Below are positions 44,483 to 53,235 of a stretch of DNA of 64,000 nucleotides, piece by piece. The DNA is taken from the NCBI RefSeq assembly GCF_028867965.1, contig NZ_JAPQNT010000014.1:1-64000 (forward strand). Direction: 5' to 3'. The notes under the pieces are model-generated. The model was given only the letters and a program-made list of their open reading frames with translations. It did no database searches and was not told the origin of the DNA. The DNA is from Flavobacterium sp. SUN046. Its GTDB lineage: Bacteria > Bacteroidota > Bacteroidia > Flavobacteriales > Flavobacteriaceae. The translations under genes and the position numbers were made by a program. Within the stretch, counting starts at the first letter, position 1, and each line of letters starts with the position of its first letter.

Positions 44483-46819
44483 ATGCAACACTACATTTCT
44501 CAACTTAACGAAGCGCAACAAGAACCAGTTTTACAAAAAGATGGACCAATGATTATTATTGCTGGTGCTGGTTCAGGTAAAACGCGTGTACTAACCATTC
44601 GAATTGCTTACTTAATGAGTTTAGGTGTTGACGCTTTTAATATTTTGGCACTTACTTTTACCAACAAAGCAGCGCGTGAAATGAAAAAACGTATCGCAGA
44701 TATCGTCGGAACTAACGAAGCCAAAAACCTTTGGATGGGTACTTTTCACTCTGTTTTTGCGAGAATTCTTAGAAGTGAAGCTGACAAATTAGGTTTTCCA
44801 TCCAATTTTACGATTTATGATACACAAGATTCAGTTCGATTAATTTCGTCTATTATTAAAGAAATGCAATTGGATAGAGATGTTTATAAACCCAAACAAG
44901 TTTTAGGCCGAATTTCATCTTATAAAAACTCACTAATTACTGTAAAAGCTTATCTAAATAATCCTGAATTGCAAGAACAAGATGCAATGTCAAAAAAACC
45001 AAGATTAGGTGAAGTTTACTCCAATTATGTTGACCGATGTTTTAAAGCTGGAGCAATGGATTTTGATGATTTATTGCTAAAAACCAATGAATTATTAAAT
45101 CGTTTTCCAGATGTTTTGGCAAAATATCAAGATCGTTTTCGATACATAATGGTTGATGAGTACCAAGATACTAATCATTCTCAATATTTAATTGTTCGAG
45201 CTTTATCAGATAGATTTCAGAATATTTGCGTGGTTGGTGATGATGCGCAAAGTATTTATGCTTTTCGTGGTGCGAACATCAATAATATCTTGAATTTCCA
45301 AAAAGATTATGATAATGTTCAAACGTATCGATTGGAACAAAATTACCGTTCAACTAAAAATATAGTAGAAGCAGCTAATTCTATTATTGATAAAAATAAA
45401 ACCAAATTAGATAAAGTTGTTTGGACTGCAAATGATTTTGGTGCTAAAATAAAAGTGCATCGAAGTGTTACCGATGGCGAAGAAGGTCGATTTGTAGCCA
45501 GCGAAATATTCGAACAAAAGATGCGAAACCAAATGATGAATGGACAATTTGCAATTTTGTATCGAACCAATGCGCAATCACGTGCTATGGAAGATGCTTT
45601 ACGCAAAAGAGATATTCCCTATAGAATTTACGGTGGATTGTCCTTTTATCAACGAAAAGAAATTAAAGATGTAATTTGTTACCTGCGATTGGTCATCAAT
45701 CCAAAAGACGAAGAAGCATTAATTCGTGTTATAAATTATCCAGCTCGTGGAATTGGTGATACAACTGTTGAAAAATTAACGGTTGCTGCCAATCATTACA
45801 AACGTTCCATATTTGAAGTAATGGAACATATTGATAAAATTGATTTAAAATTAAATGCTGGAACTAAAACCAAGTTGCAAGATTTTGTAACTATGATTAA
45901 AAGTTTTCAGGTCATTAACGAAAATCAAGATGCATTTTATTTGACAGATCATGTGACCAAAAAAACTGGATTAGTTCAAGAATTAAAAAAAGACGGAACT
46001 CCAGAAGGTATTGCTCGTATTGAAAACATTGAGGTTTTAATGGGTGGTATTAAAGATTTTATTGAAGGTCAAAAAGAAATTGATGGTGCTCGTGGTGCTT
46101 TGGCCGAATTCATGGAAGATGTAGCTTTGGCAACCGATTTAGATAAAGATACTGGTGATGATGATAGAGTAGCTTTAATGACTATTCACTTGGCGAAAGG
46201 ACTTGAATTTCCGTACGTTTTTGTGGTCGGAATGGAAGAAGATTTGTTTCCAAGTGCTATGAGTTTGAATACCAGAAGCGACCTCGAAGAAGAACGCCGA
46301 TTGTTTTATGTTGCGTTAACTCGTGCCGAACATCAAGCGTACTTAACCTATGCACAATCGCGCTACCGTTGGGGAAAACTTACTGATAGTGAACCTTCGC
46401 GGTTTATTGAAGAAATTAAAGAAGATTATATTGAATATATAAATCCGAGTGATGCTGGCGGATACCGTTACAAACCAATGATGGATATTGATATTTTTGG
46501 CGATATTGATAAATCCAAATTGCGTTTAGCAAAACCGACAACTGGAATTCCTCCAAAAAAATATGGTGATGAACCAGTTGCTTCGTCAACAATTCGAAAA
46601 TTAAAACCTGTTGCAAGTAATTCCTCAAGTGATGGAGCGGCTAATTTATTTGATAACAAATTAACAATTGGAAATGTTGTAATGCACGAGCGATTTGGTA
46701 AAGGCGAAATAATCAATCTGGAAGGAATTGGAGCCGATAAAAAAGCTGAAATTAGGTTTGATGTTGGTGGAATTAAGAAGTTATTGTTGCGATTTGCAAA
46801 ATTGGATATAATAGGATAA
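44483..46819 (+). CDS. UvrD/PcrA-type ATP-dependent DNA helicase
   Basis: A 778-residue superfamily 1A 3'-5' helicase for repair and replication. The motifs are in order: LNEAQQEPV (Q motif), AGAGSGKTRVL (Walker A), TFTNKAAREMKKR (Ia), VDEYQDTNHSQY (II), VVGDDAQSIYAFRGA (III), LEQNYRST (IV), TIHLAKGLEFPYVFVVGMEEDLFPS (V) and EERRLFYVALTRA (VI). A C-terminal Tudor-like segment (VMHERFGKGEIINLEG) is also typical of PcrA/UvrD. Full length. The YciO-like gene follows 34 bases downstream. Confidence 0.95.
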   Translation: MQHYISQLNEAQQEPVLQKDGPMIIIAGAGSGKTRVLTIRIAYLMSLGVDAFNILALTFTNKAAREMKKRIADIVGTNEAKNLWMGTFHSVFARILRSEADKLGFPSNFTIYDTQDSVRLISSIIKEMQLDRDVYKPKQVLGRISSYKNSLITVKAYLNNPELQEQDAMSKKPRLGEVYSNYVDRCFKAGAMDFDDLLLKTNELLNRFPDVLAKYQDRFRYIMVDEYQDTNHSQYLIVRALSDRFQNICVVGDDAQSIYAFRGANINNILNFQKDYDNVQTYRLEQNYRSTKNIVEAANSIIDKNKTKLDKVVWTANDFGAKIKVHRSVTDGEEGRFVASEIFEQKMRNQMMNGQFAILYRTNAQSRAMEDALRKRDIPYRIYGGLSFYQRKEIKDVICYLRLVINPKDEEALIRVINYPARGIGDTTVEKLTVAANHYKRSIFEVMEHIDKIDLKLNAGTKTKLQDFVTMIKSFQVINENQDAFYLTDHVTKKTGLVQELKKDGTPEGIARIENIEVLMGGIKDFIEGQKEIDGARGALAEFMEDVALATDLDKDTGDDDRVALMTIHLAKGLEFPYVFVVGMEEDLFPSAMSLNTRSDLEEERRLFYVALTRAEHQAYLTYAQSRYRWGKLTDSEPSRFIEEIKEDYIEYINPSDAGGYRYKPMMDIDIFGDIDKSKLRLAKPTTGIPPKKYGDEPVASSTIRKLKPVASNSSSDGAANLFDNKLTIGNVVMHERFGKGEIINLEGIGADKKAEIRFDVGGIKKLLLRFAKLDIIG

Positions 46820-46853
46820 TCCAAATATTTTACAATTAATATCTAAAATTATC

Positions 46854-47474
46854 ATGTCACAATTTCTAAAAATATACGAAGACAAACCCAGTGAAGCTGC
46901 TATTAAAAAAGTAGTTGATGTCTTGCGCAATGGCGGATTAATAATTTATCCTACCGATACCGTTTATGGTTTGGGTTGCGATATAACCAATACCAAAGCG
47001 TTGGAACGGATTGCAAAAATCAAAGGAATTAAATTAGAAAAATCTAATTTTTCATTCGTTTGTAGTGACTTGAGCAACATTTCTGATTATGTTAAACAAA
47101 TTGATACCGCTACTTTTAAGATTCTAAAAAGAGCTTTGCCCGGACCATACACCTTTATTTTACCCGGTAATAATGACTTGCCAAAAGAATTTAGAAAGAA
47201 AAAATCAGTTGGAATTAGAGTTCCAGATAATGCAATTGTCATCGATATTGTAAAACTTTTAGGTAATCCAATTGTATCAACATCTATTCATGATGATGAT
47301 GAAGTTCTAGAATATTCAACCGATCCAGAATTGATTTTTGAAAAATGGCAAAACCTTGTAGATTTAGTTATTGATGGCGGTTATGGCGACAATATTCCGT
47401 CAACAATAATTGATTTAACAGGGCACGAACCTGAAGTTATTCGTGAAGGAAAAGGCAGTTTAGATATTATTTAA
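46854..47474 (+). CDS. yciO: YrdC/Sua5-domain protein, YciO type
   Basis: A 206-residue dsRNA-binding YrdC-fold protein. It opens MSQFLKIYEDKP and has GGLIIYPTDTVYGLGCDI and SNFSFVCSDLSNIS, then LPGPYTFILPGN, VGIRVPDN and VDLVIDGG. The layout follows E. coli YciO more closely than TsaC: in particular, the KxR threonylcarbamoyl-AMP signature of TsaC is not in its usual form. It may make or hydrolyse threonylcarbamoyl-adenylate for tRNA t6A, or have a rRNA/ribosome role as suggested for YciO. It overlaps the next gene by one base (TAATG). Confidence 0.82.
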   Translation: MSQFLKIYEDKPSEAAIKKVVDVLRNGGLIIYPTDTVYGLGCDITNTKALERIAKIKGIKLEKSNFSFVCSDLSNISDYVKQIDTATFKILKRALPGPYTFILPGNNDLPKEFRKKKSVGIRVPDNAIVIDIVKLLGNPIVSTSIHDDDEVLEYSTDPELIFEKWQNLVDLVIDGGYGDNIPSTIIDLTGHEPEVIREGKGSLDII

Positions 47475-48493
47475 TGAAAACAATTACTTTATTATTCTTT
47501 CTTTGTTTTGCAACACTTTCGTATTCTCAAGTAATCAAAGGAAAGGTTGTTGATACTAAAAATCAACCGTTACCTGGCGCAAATATTTATTTTGACGGAA
47601 CAACAATTGCAACAATTGCTGATGAAAACGGACAATTTATTTTGAATTATAGTTCAAAAATTAATAGCGTTTTAGCTATAAGCTTTATTGGATATCAAAC
47701 CCAATTCATTAAAGATGTTGAAGTTAACAAAGACTTAAAAATCGTTTTAATCGAGACAATAAATTCGTTAAGTGAAGTTATAATTAAGAAAGATAGATTT
47801 TCAAGAAAAGAAAAATTAAAACTTTTTAGAGAACAATTTTTAGGAACTTCAAGTACAGCAAAAAAAGCAGTTATTTTAAATGAAGATGATCTCTATTTTG
47901 AATATGATGAAGTTGATAATTCACTTAAAGCATTTTCTGATAAGCCTTTAATTATAAATAATGCTACTTTAGGTTATAAATTAAATTATGAATTAGTCAA
48001 TTTTGAAGTCAAATTCTACAAATTAAGTATTGATTCAAGTGATGCTATTAGAAGTTATTATTCGGGATTATCAAGATTTGAAGAAACACAAATCAATCCT
48101 AAAATTAGTAAACAACGTGAAAAATGTTATGAAGGTTCACAGATGCATTTTTTTAGAAATTTGGTAAAAAATATTTGGAATAAACAAAATTTCCTTTTGT
48201 TTAAAGGTAGTTTTCAAGACAATCCAGACGATTATTTTAAAGTGACTTATCTAAATGATTCCTATAAAGTTGAAATAACTAAACAAGATCAAGGATTAAG
48301 AAATAAAAAGTTTGTTGCTGAATTCAATCTATTATTTGATAAAAAACACCAATCTAAAATTATATTTGAAACCACTACTTTTTTTGTTGATAAATTTGGA
48401 AACAACTCAAATATTGAAGATATTATATTTTCAGGATATATTGCAAGTCAAAAAGTTGGTGATTTAGTTCCGATGAATTATGCAATAGAATAA
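47474..48493 (+). CDS. Carboxypeptidase-like regulatory domain protein, secreted
   Basis: A 339-residue protein with a signal peptide ending near SYSQ (residue 19). A CarboxypepD_reg-like domain follows (about 20-100: VIKGKVVDTKNQPLPGANIYFDGT, ATIADENGQFIL, SFIGYQTQ, and the linker LSEVIIKKD). The C-terminal region of about 230 residues is beta-rich and typical of Bacteroidota envelope proteins that resemble the plug-proximal part of SusC but lack a barrel. Function unknown. Its ATG overlaps the yciO stop codon, so translation is coupled. Confidence 0.75.
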   Translation: MKTITLLFFLCFATLSYSQVIKGKVVDTKNQPLPGANIYFDGTTIATIADENGQFILNYSSKINSVLAISFIGYQTQFIKDVEVNKDLKIVLIETINSLSEVIIKKDRFSRKEKLKLFREQFLGTSSTAKKAVILNEDDLYFEYDEVDNSLKAFSDKPLIINNATLGYKLNYELVNFEVKFYKLSIDSSDAIRSYYSGLSRFEETQINPKISKQREKCYEGSQMHFFRNLVKNIWNKQNFLLFKGSFQDNPDDYFKVTYLNDSYKVEITKQDQGLRNKKFVAEFNLLFDKKHQSKIIFETTTFFVDKFGNNSNIEDIIFSGYIASQKVGDLVPMNYAIE

Positions 48494-48494
48494 A

Positions 48495-48525
48495 AAAAAC
48501 GTCTCAATTTCTTAAGACGTTTTTG
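48495..48525. terminator. Rho-independent terminator
   Basis: AAAACGTCT pairs with AGACGTTTT around a loop of about ten bases, with T and A flanks. It separates convergent genes and can serve both. Confidence 0.8.
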
Positions 48526-48543
48526 TAATTATTGCTTTAAAAC

Positions 48544-49377
48544 TTATTGTTTTTTCTTCATTTCTTTTTCGATCATGTCATAAAACTCATCGATTTTTGG
48601 TAACACAACAATTCTAGTTCTTCTATTAATGGCTCTATTTTCGGCAGTTTTATTATCTACTAATGGAATGAATTCTCCACGACCAGCTGCAATCAATTGC
48701 GATGGTTTTACACCTAAATCTTTGGTAAGAACTCTAACAATTGCTGTTGAACGTTTCACACTTAAATCCCAATTGTCTAATAAAATAGCATTTCCAGTAA
48801 ACGGAACATTATCTGTGTGACCTTCAACCATACATTCAAATGTTGGTTTGTCATTAATTACTTTGGCAACTTTAGCTAAAACTTCTTTCGCTCTATCACT
48901 AACTACATAGCTTCCGCTTTTGAAAAGTAATTTGTCAGCTATTGAAATAAAAACCACTCCTTTTTCAACATTAATTTCGATATCTGGATCAGATATTCCT
49001 ACAGAACTTTTCAAACTTGTAACTAAAGCCAATGTTACGCTGTCTTTTTTAGTCAAAGCATCTTGCATTCTAGAAATTTTCAAATCTTTTTCTTTGATAG
49101 TTTCCAATGCTTTTTCAATGTTTTGCGCACCTTGAGTTGTTAAAGTTGTCATGTTTCCAACATTATTTATCAACTCTGAATTGTTCTTCTTTAGATATTC
49201 ATTTTGTTTATCTAAAGCTTCTTTTTCAGAAAGACACAAATTCAATTTTACAGTTGTTGAATTTAATAAATCTTGACATTCTTTATTTTTTTGCTCCAAA
49301 TCGGCAATTTTCTTTTTAGCACCACATGACGTCAATGTCAAGGCAACTAATGAAACCATAAAAATTACTTTTTTCAT
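48544..49377 (-). CDS. OmpA-family lipoprotein with coiled coil
   Basis: A 277-residue lipoprotein (TS-C18). A predicted coiled coil (about 20-115, Lys/Glu/Leu-rich heptads) precedes a C-terminal OmpA domain (about 130-265) with LLFKSGSYVVSDRAKEVL, VEGHTDNVPF, NWDLSVKRSTAIVRVL and AGRGE...NRRTRIVV. These are the peptidoglycan-binding signatures. It should tether the outer membrane to the cell wall, or belong to the MotB/OmpA-like set used in envelope stability. A -7 box lies 24 bases before its ATG. Confidence 0.9.
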   Translation of the reverse strand: MKKVIFMVSLVALTLTSCGAKKKIADLEQKNKECQDLLNSTTVKLNLCLSEKEALDKQNEYLKKNNSELINNVGNMTTLTTQGAQNIEKALETIKEKDLKISRMQDALTKKDSVTLALVTSLKSSVGISDPDIEINVEKGVVFISIADKLLFKSGSYVVSDRAKEVLAKVAKVINDKPTFECMVEGHTDNVPFTGNAILLDNWDLSVKRSTAIVRVLTKDLGVKPSQLIAAGRGEFIPLVDNKTAENRAINRRTRIVVLPKIDEFYDMIEKEMKKKQ

Positions 49378-49401
49378 ACTATAATTACTTTTTTGTTATT
49401 G

Positions 49402-49409
49402 CAAAATTA
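49402..49409 (-). promoter_or_regulatory. Bacteroidota -7 promoter box for the OmpA-like gene
   Basis: On the minus strand TAATTTTG fits TAnnTTTG and is followed by C. A TTTG 23 bases further upstream could be the -33 element, with wider spacing than usual. Confidence 0.5.
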
Positions 49410-49439
49410 CAATTTCTTACTTGTTTAAACGTCAAAATT

Positions 49440-50453
49440 CTATAAAGTATTGTTAATATCAGAATTAAAAATCTTTTTACTTTTAACAAAATAGTTGTAA
49501 ACAATACTTTTAGTTTGATAATAATTTGTTTTCTGTATCAAACTTCTTTTACGTAAGTTTTTGGAAATCAATTTATAAAAATAAAAATGTGCTTTCAAAA
49601 TAGCTGTGAAATGTTTGAATTTTCCGTTAACTAAAAATTTTACTCCGGCAATTCCATCCAATATCATTCGTATAAATATAACCGAAATTAGTTGATTTTT
49701 AGGTAAATTTTTAACCAACATCGATAATGAATTCCTAAAATTCAGAAATGTTTTCATAGGATTTCCTTCATTTAAAGTAGCGCCACCAACATGAAAAATT
49801 TTAGAATTTGAATTGTATTTCGTTATGTAACCCATATTAAAAGCTCTCCAACACAAATCAATTTCTTCTTGATGCGCAAAAAAATCGCTGTCAAATCCGT
49901 TTAGAATTCTAAAAATATCTTTTCTAATAAAAAAACAAGCACCACTTGCCCAAAAAATTTCGGTTTGATCATCATATTGACCATAGTCTTTTTCGATAGA
50001 TTCAAAAATTCGACCACGACAAAACGGATAACCATATTTATCTATAAAACCACCACCAGCACCTGCATATTCAAATAAATCCTTGTTTTTAAAATCTAAA
50101 ATTTTCGGTTGAATAATTGCTGTATTTGGTTCGTTTTCAAATTGAGATAGGATAGGAGACAGCCAATTTTCAGTAACTTCAACATCCGAATTTACCAACG
50201 CATAATAGGGTTCTTCAACGTTTTTCAATGCTAAATTATAACCTTTTGCAAAGCCGTAATTTCCATCATTTTGAATGATTATTATTGTGGGAAAATTATT
50301 TTTAATGAATTGAATAGAAGAATCAGACGAGGCATTATCAGCTACATAAATTGTTGCTTCATCAGAAAATGATACAATTGATGGTAAAAACTGTTCTAAC
50401 AATTTTACACCATTCCAGTTCAATACAACTACTGCAATTTTTTTATCTGTCAT
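49440..50453 (-). CDS. Glycosyltransferase family 2
   Basis: A 337-residue GT-A fold enzyme. The N-terminus IAVVVLNWNGVKLLEQFLPS and YVADNASSDSS bind the nucleotide sugar. NSDVEVTENW carries the metal-binding acidic motif, and FWASGACFFIRKDIF...GFDSDFFAHQEEIDLCWRAF is the acceptor/catalytic region typical of rhamnosyl- and related transferases. A basic C-terminal helix suggests membrane association. It should transfer a sugar to a surface glycan, but donor and acceptor are unknown. It begins 3 bases after the HSDR_N gene ends, so they form an operon. Confidence 0.88.
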   Translation of the reverse strand: MTDKKIAVVVLNWNGVKLLEQFLPSIVSFSDEATIYVADNASSDSSIQFIKNNFPTIIIIQNDGNYGFAKGYNLALKNVEEPYYALVNSDVEVTENWLSPILSQFENEPNTAIIQPKILDFKNKDLFEYAGAGGGFIDKYGYPFCRGRIFESIEKDYGQYDDQTEIFWASGACFFIRKDIFRILNGFDSDFFAHQEEIDLCWRAFNMGYITKYNSNSKIFHVGGATLNEGNPMKTFLNFRNSLSMLVKNLPKNQLISVIFIRMILDGIAGVKFLVNGKFKHFTAILKAHFYFYKLISKNLRKRSLIQKTNYYQTKSIVYNYFVKSKKIFNSDINNTL

Positions 50454-50456
50454 GAT

Positions 50457-50903
50457 TTATTCTCCAAATTTCGGAAGTTGTTTCAGGAAAATATATTTCT
50501 CGTTTTCAAAATCCATTTGGCAAAAGTAATGATTTAGTCCGTTAGTAACCATTAAGTATTTGGCTTTTAAAACTAAATTATAACGTGCAATTTGATCAAA
50601 TGTATTTTGATTAATAGTAACCTCTGGAGCTTTACATTCAACTAACAAAAAAATTTCTCCATTAGGTTGATAAATAATGATATCATAGCGTTTACTTAAA
50701 TCATTTATTTTAATTAATTTTTCAACATTAATATATGATTTCGGATAGTTATATTCCTGAATTAAGTTATGAACTACATGCTGACGAACCCATTCTTCAG
50801 GTGTAAGAATTATAAATTTTTTACGAATTTCATCGAAGATAGCTACTTTATTTTCACTATTTTTGAACCGAAAGGAATACGTTGGAAAATTGAGTTTTTG
50901 CAA
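50457..50903 (-). CDS. HSDR_N-domain (PD-(D/E)xK-like) protein
   Basis: A 148-residue protein consisting only of a type I restriction HsdR N-terminal-like nuclease fold. The core contains KRYDIIIY...GEIFLLVECKAPEV, giving the D-x(n)-E-x-K triad. No helicase or specificity subunits are near, so it is not a restriction system by itself. The start is a TTG that also forms part of a TAATTTTG box (50901-50908). Homologues I recall start at this place with ATG. A neighbour of holA, here separated from it by the inserted S23 gene. Confidence 0.8.
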   Translation of the reverse strand: MQKLNFPTYSFRFKNSENKVAIFDEIRKKFIILTPEEWVRQHVVHNLIQEYNYPKSYINVEKLIKINDLSKRYDIIIYQPNGEIFLLVECKAPEVTINQNTFDQIARYNLVLKAKYLMVTNGLNHYFCQMDFENEKYIFLKQLPKFGE

Positions 50904-50909
50904 AATTAA

Positions 50910-51362
50910 ATGTTTATTGTTTATAGTTTGTTGTTTATTGTTATGGCGAAAATAGAAAAATTTGAAGATTTAGAAATATGGAACAAATCTAGAGAAATTT
51001 GTTTTGATATTGAAGTATTGTTTGAAACTACTAATCTAGGAAAAAGATATTCTTTGAAAGATCAAATGGATAGAAGTTCGGGTTCTATAATGGATAATAT
51101 TGCAGAAGGTTTTGAAAGAGGCGGAAATAGAGAATTTATAAACTTTTTGAGTTATTCAAAAGGTTCAAGCGGTGAATTAAAATCTCAATTGTATAGAGCA
51201 TTAGATAAAAAATTAATTTCTCAAACAGAATTTGATACTATTGCACCAAAAATTGAATTGGTGAAAAATAAAATAGGAGCGTTTATGAAATATTTGAATA
51301 CTACTGACATTAAGGGTATTAAGTTTAACAATAAACCATAAACTAAAAACTATTAACATAAA
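50910..51362 (+). mobile_element. Possible inserted S23 four-helix unit with imperfect inverted ends
   Basis: The left flank has ATAGTTTGTTGTTTATTGTT and the right flank read on the minus strand has ATAGTTTTTAGTTTATGG then TTTATTGTT. The two are imperfect inverted copies that bracket the S23 gene almost exactly. The unit separates the divergent HSDR_N and holA genes. No transposase is present, so mobility would need help in trans. Boundaries are approximate. Confidence 0.4.
50943..51341 (+). CDS. Four-helix bundle (S23/IVP) protein
   Basis: A 132-residue all-helical protein of the S23 family, first known from intervening sequences in 23S rRNA genes and also found as stand-alone genes. The signatures FEDLEIWNKSREIC, SLKDQMDRSSGSIMDNIAEGFERGGNREFINFLSYSKGSSGELKSQLYRA (quoted in part) and a C-terminal amphipathic helix are intact. 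A five-fold barrel-forming role in RNA binding has been proposed for the family; the function here is unknown. The ATG at 50943 is preferred over a TTG at 50910 inside the flanking repeat. Confidence 0.88.
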   Translation: MAKIEKFEDLEIWNKSREICFDIEVLFETTNLGKRYSLKDQMDRSSGSIMDNIAEGFERGGNREFINFLSYSKGSSGELKSQLYRALDKKLISQTEFDTIAPKIELVKNKIGAFMKYLNTTDIKGIKFNNKP

Positions 51363-51365
51363 TAT

Positions 51366-52370
51366 ATGGACGAAGTAGTAAAAATTATAAACGATATAAA
51401 ATCGGGCAACATAAAACCCATTTACTTTTTAATGGGTGACGAACCCTATTATATTGATAAATTAACCGAATATATTGAACAAAATGTTTTACAAGAACAC
51501 GAACGTGATTTTAATCAAACTATTTTGTACGGTCGCGATGTAACCATTGAAGATGTTATTGGAAATGCAAAACGATATCCAATGATGGCTGACAGACAGG
51601 TTGTTATTGTTAGAGAAGCGCAAGAATTATCTAAAACTATTGAAAATTTAGATTCGTATGCCTTAAATCCGCAACCCACAACAGTATTAGTTTTAGCCTA
51701 CAAATATAAAACGTTAGATAAAAGAAAAAAACTTATAAAATCGGTAGCTAAAAACGGATTGGTTTTTGAAAGTAAAAAGATGTACGACAACCAAGTAGGA
51801 ACCTGGATTGCTAGAGTTCTTCAAGGAAAAGGATACTCAATTGAGCCAAAAGCAAACGCAATGTTAGTTGAATTTTTAGGTAATGATTTAAGTAAAATTA
51901 GTAATGAACTAAATAAACTACAAATTATTTTACCAAAAGGAAGCCAAATTACTGCCAAAGATATTGAGGTAAATATAGGTTTTAGTAAAGATTTTAATGT
52001 GTTTGAATTACAAAATGCTTTAGGATCTAAAAACCAATTGAAAGCCTATCAAATTGCGCAATATTTTGCTGATAATCCAAAAGATAATCCAATGGTTGTT
52101 ACTACAAGTTTGATTTTTACTTTTTTTGTAAAACTTTTAAAATACCACGGACTTAAAGATAAAAACCCGAAAAATGTTGCTCCGGCATTGGGCGTTAGTC
52201 CGTTTTTTTTAAAAGATTATGATATTGCATTGCGTAATTATCCTATGAAGAAAGTCAGCGCAATTGTGGCTACTTTAAGAGATATCGACGTTAAAAGTAA
52301 AGGTGTTGGAGCTAACTCATTGCCAACCCATGATTTACTAAAAGAAATGTTAGTGAAGATTTTTAATTAA
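51366..52370 (+). CDS. holA: DNA polymerase III subunit delta
   Basis: A 334-residue clamp-loader subunit with the AAA+-like N-domain (PIYFLMGDEPYYIDKLTEYI) and the degenerate ATPase region (DRQVVIVREAQEL). The collar domain includes GKGYSIEPKANAMLVEFLGNDLSKISNELNKL and VFELQNALGSKN, all characteristic of HolA. It opens the beta clamp during loading. A possible VanZ-like membrane gene follows after 12 bases. Confidence 0.93.
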   Translation: MDEVVKIINDIKSGNIKPIYFLMGDEPYYIDKLTEYIEQNVLQEHERDFNQTILYGRDVTIEDVIGNAKRYPMMADRQVVIVREAQELSKTIENLDSYALNPQPTTVLVLAYKYKTLDKRKKLIKSVAKNGLVFESKKMYDNQVGTWIARVLQGKGYSIEPKANAMLVEFLGNDLSKISNELNKLQIILPKGSQITAKDIEVNIGFSKDFNVFELQNALGSKNQLKAYQIAQYFADNPKDNPMVVTTSLIFTFFVKLLKYHGLKDKNPKNVAPALGVSPFFLKDYDIALRNYPMKKVSAIVATLRDIDVKSKGVGANSLPTHDLLKEMLVKIFN

Positions 52371-52382
52371 AATTACGTTCAA

Positions 52383-52913
52383 TTGGTCGCTAAAAATATC
52401 CAAAGAGTACTTTTTCTGATTTTATTCTTTATTATAATATTCATAAAAGTTTATATTTTATTGGTTTATGAAATCTTGTTTTTTATTTCGTTCGAATATT
52501 TGAATTCTAATAAAAAATATTTAGAATTAAGTTGTCACAAATTATATAATTGGTTTTTTGTATCTTTTTTAACTTTTATAGTTTTAGTACGAGCTGACTT
52601 GTTTGATTTGTCAGAACAATTTGATTATCATGTAAACAGTGTAGAACATTTATTTTTTTCTTGTATTATTTGTTTGTTACTTTCAATTTATATGCAACTG
52701 TTTAATTTGAATTTTAACAAACGTTTTACAAACTTATTTGTAATTTTCATCCTATTTAATATCATAGGATTTCTAAATGAATATTTCCAGAATTTCTTTC
52801 AACAAACACCAATTTTTTATTTAAAAGAAAACGATCTTAAAGATATTGGAATTAATTTTATAGGTTCATCACTATTTTTGATACTATCGTTATTTTATAA
52901 TTTCAAAAATTAG
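52383..52913 (+). CDS. VanZ-like small membrane protein
   Basis: A 176-residue protein with four to five membrane segments. The region DYHVNSVEHLFFSC...NEYFQNFFQQ...DLKDIGINFIGS follows the VanZ family pattern of conserved H, NE-x-Q and D-x-x-x-N-x-x-G. Only TTG is available as a start (52383), 12 bases after the holA stop. An alternative is a shorter protein. VanZ-type proteins affect peptidoglycan drug resistance in some bacteria, but most members are uncharacterised. No promoter box is apparent, so it is probably expressed with holA. Confidence 0.6.
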   Translation: MVAKNIQRVLFLILFFIIIFIKVYILLVYEILFFISFEYLNSNKKYLELSCHKLYNWFFVSFLTFIVLVRADLFDLSEQFDYHVNSVEHLFFSCIICLLLSIYMQLFNLNFNKRFTNLFVIFILFNIIGFLNEYFQNFFQQTPIFYLKENDLKDIGINFIGSSLFLILSLFYNFKN

Positions 52914-52972
52914 TTTAAAAATTCATCATTATTACCGATATTTGCCATCCGATAATTAAACAACTATAAATC

Positions 52973-53155
52973 ATGGGAATGAATAAAAATACAGTTTTGG
53001 GTTGGGCAACATTGATTATGATAGTCATGGGTTTAATTCTTATTGCACTTGGCGTTTATCGATATGCTGATACTGCTGGTTGGGGATTTAGTGCAGTTGG
53101 CGTAGGTTTTTTTGCAAATGCATGGGTATTCAACGCTTTGAAAGGAAGAGTTTGA
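52973..53155 (+). CDS. CAL67264-type small membrane protein
   Basis: A 60-residue protein with two hydrophobic segments (about 8-28 and 34-56). Its text MGMNKNTVLGWATLIMIVMG and GWGFSAVGVGFFANAWVFNALKGRV is near-identical in my memory to a small family found in Flavobacteriaceae next to ettA. Function unknown. It precedes ettA by 80 bases on the same strand. Confidence 0.8.
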   Translation: MGMNKNTVLGWATLIMIVMGLILIALGVYRYADTAGWGFSAVGVGFFANAWVFNALKGRV

Positions 53156-53177
53156 GTACTGTAAAGATCTAAAAATT

Positions 53178-53227
53178 AAAATCTAATATTTAAAATCTAA
53201 TATTTAAAATCTAATATCTAAAATCTT
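53178..53227 (+). repeat. 14-bp tandem repeat
   Basis: AAAATCTAATATTT occurs twice perfectly, then once with one change (AAAATCTAATATCT), then as a partial copy. It occupies most of the gap before ettA. It is AT-rich and may vary in copy number by slippage. Confidence 0.75.
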
Positions 53228-53235
53228 ATATAAAA

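Noticed and set aside
46854..48493. Cassette or transfer unit around yciO and the regulatory-domain gene
   Set aside because: No flanking repeats, and the TAATG coupling with a terminator behind it looks like an ordinary operon.
50457..50903. Restriction-modification system
   Set aside because: Only an isolated HSDR_N domain is present; there is no methylase, specificity subunit or helicase, and the gene travels with housekeeping genes.
53178..53227. CRISPR array
   Set aside because: The repeats are 14 bases, directly adjacent and without spacers, and no cas gene is near.
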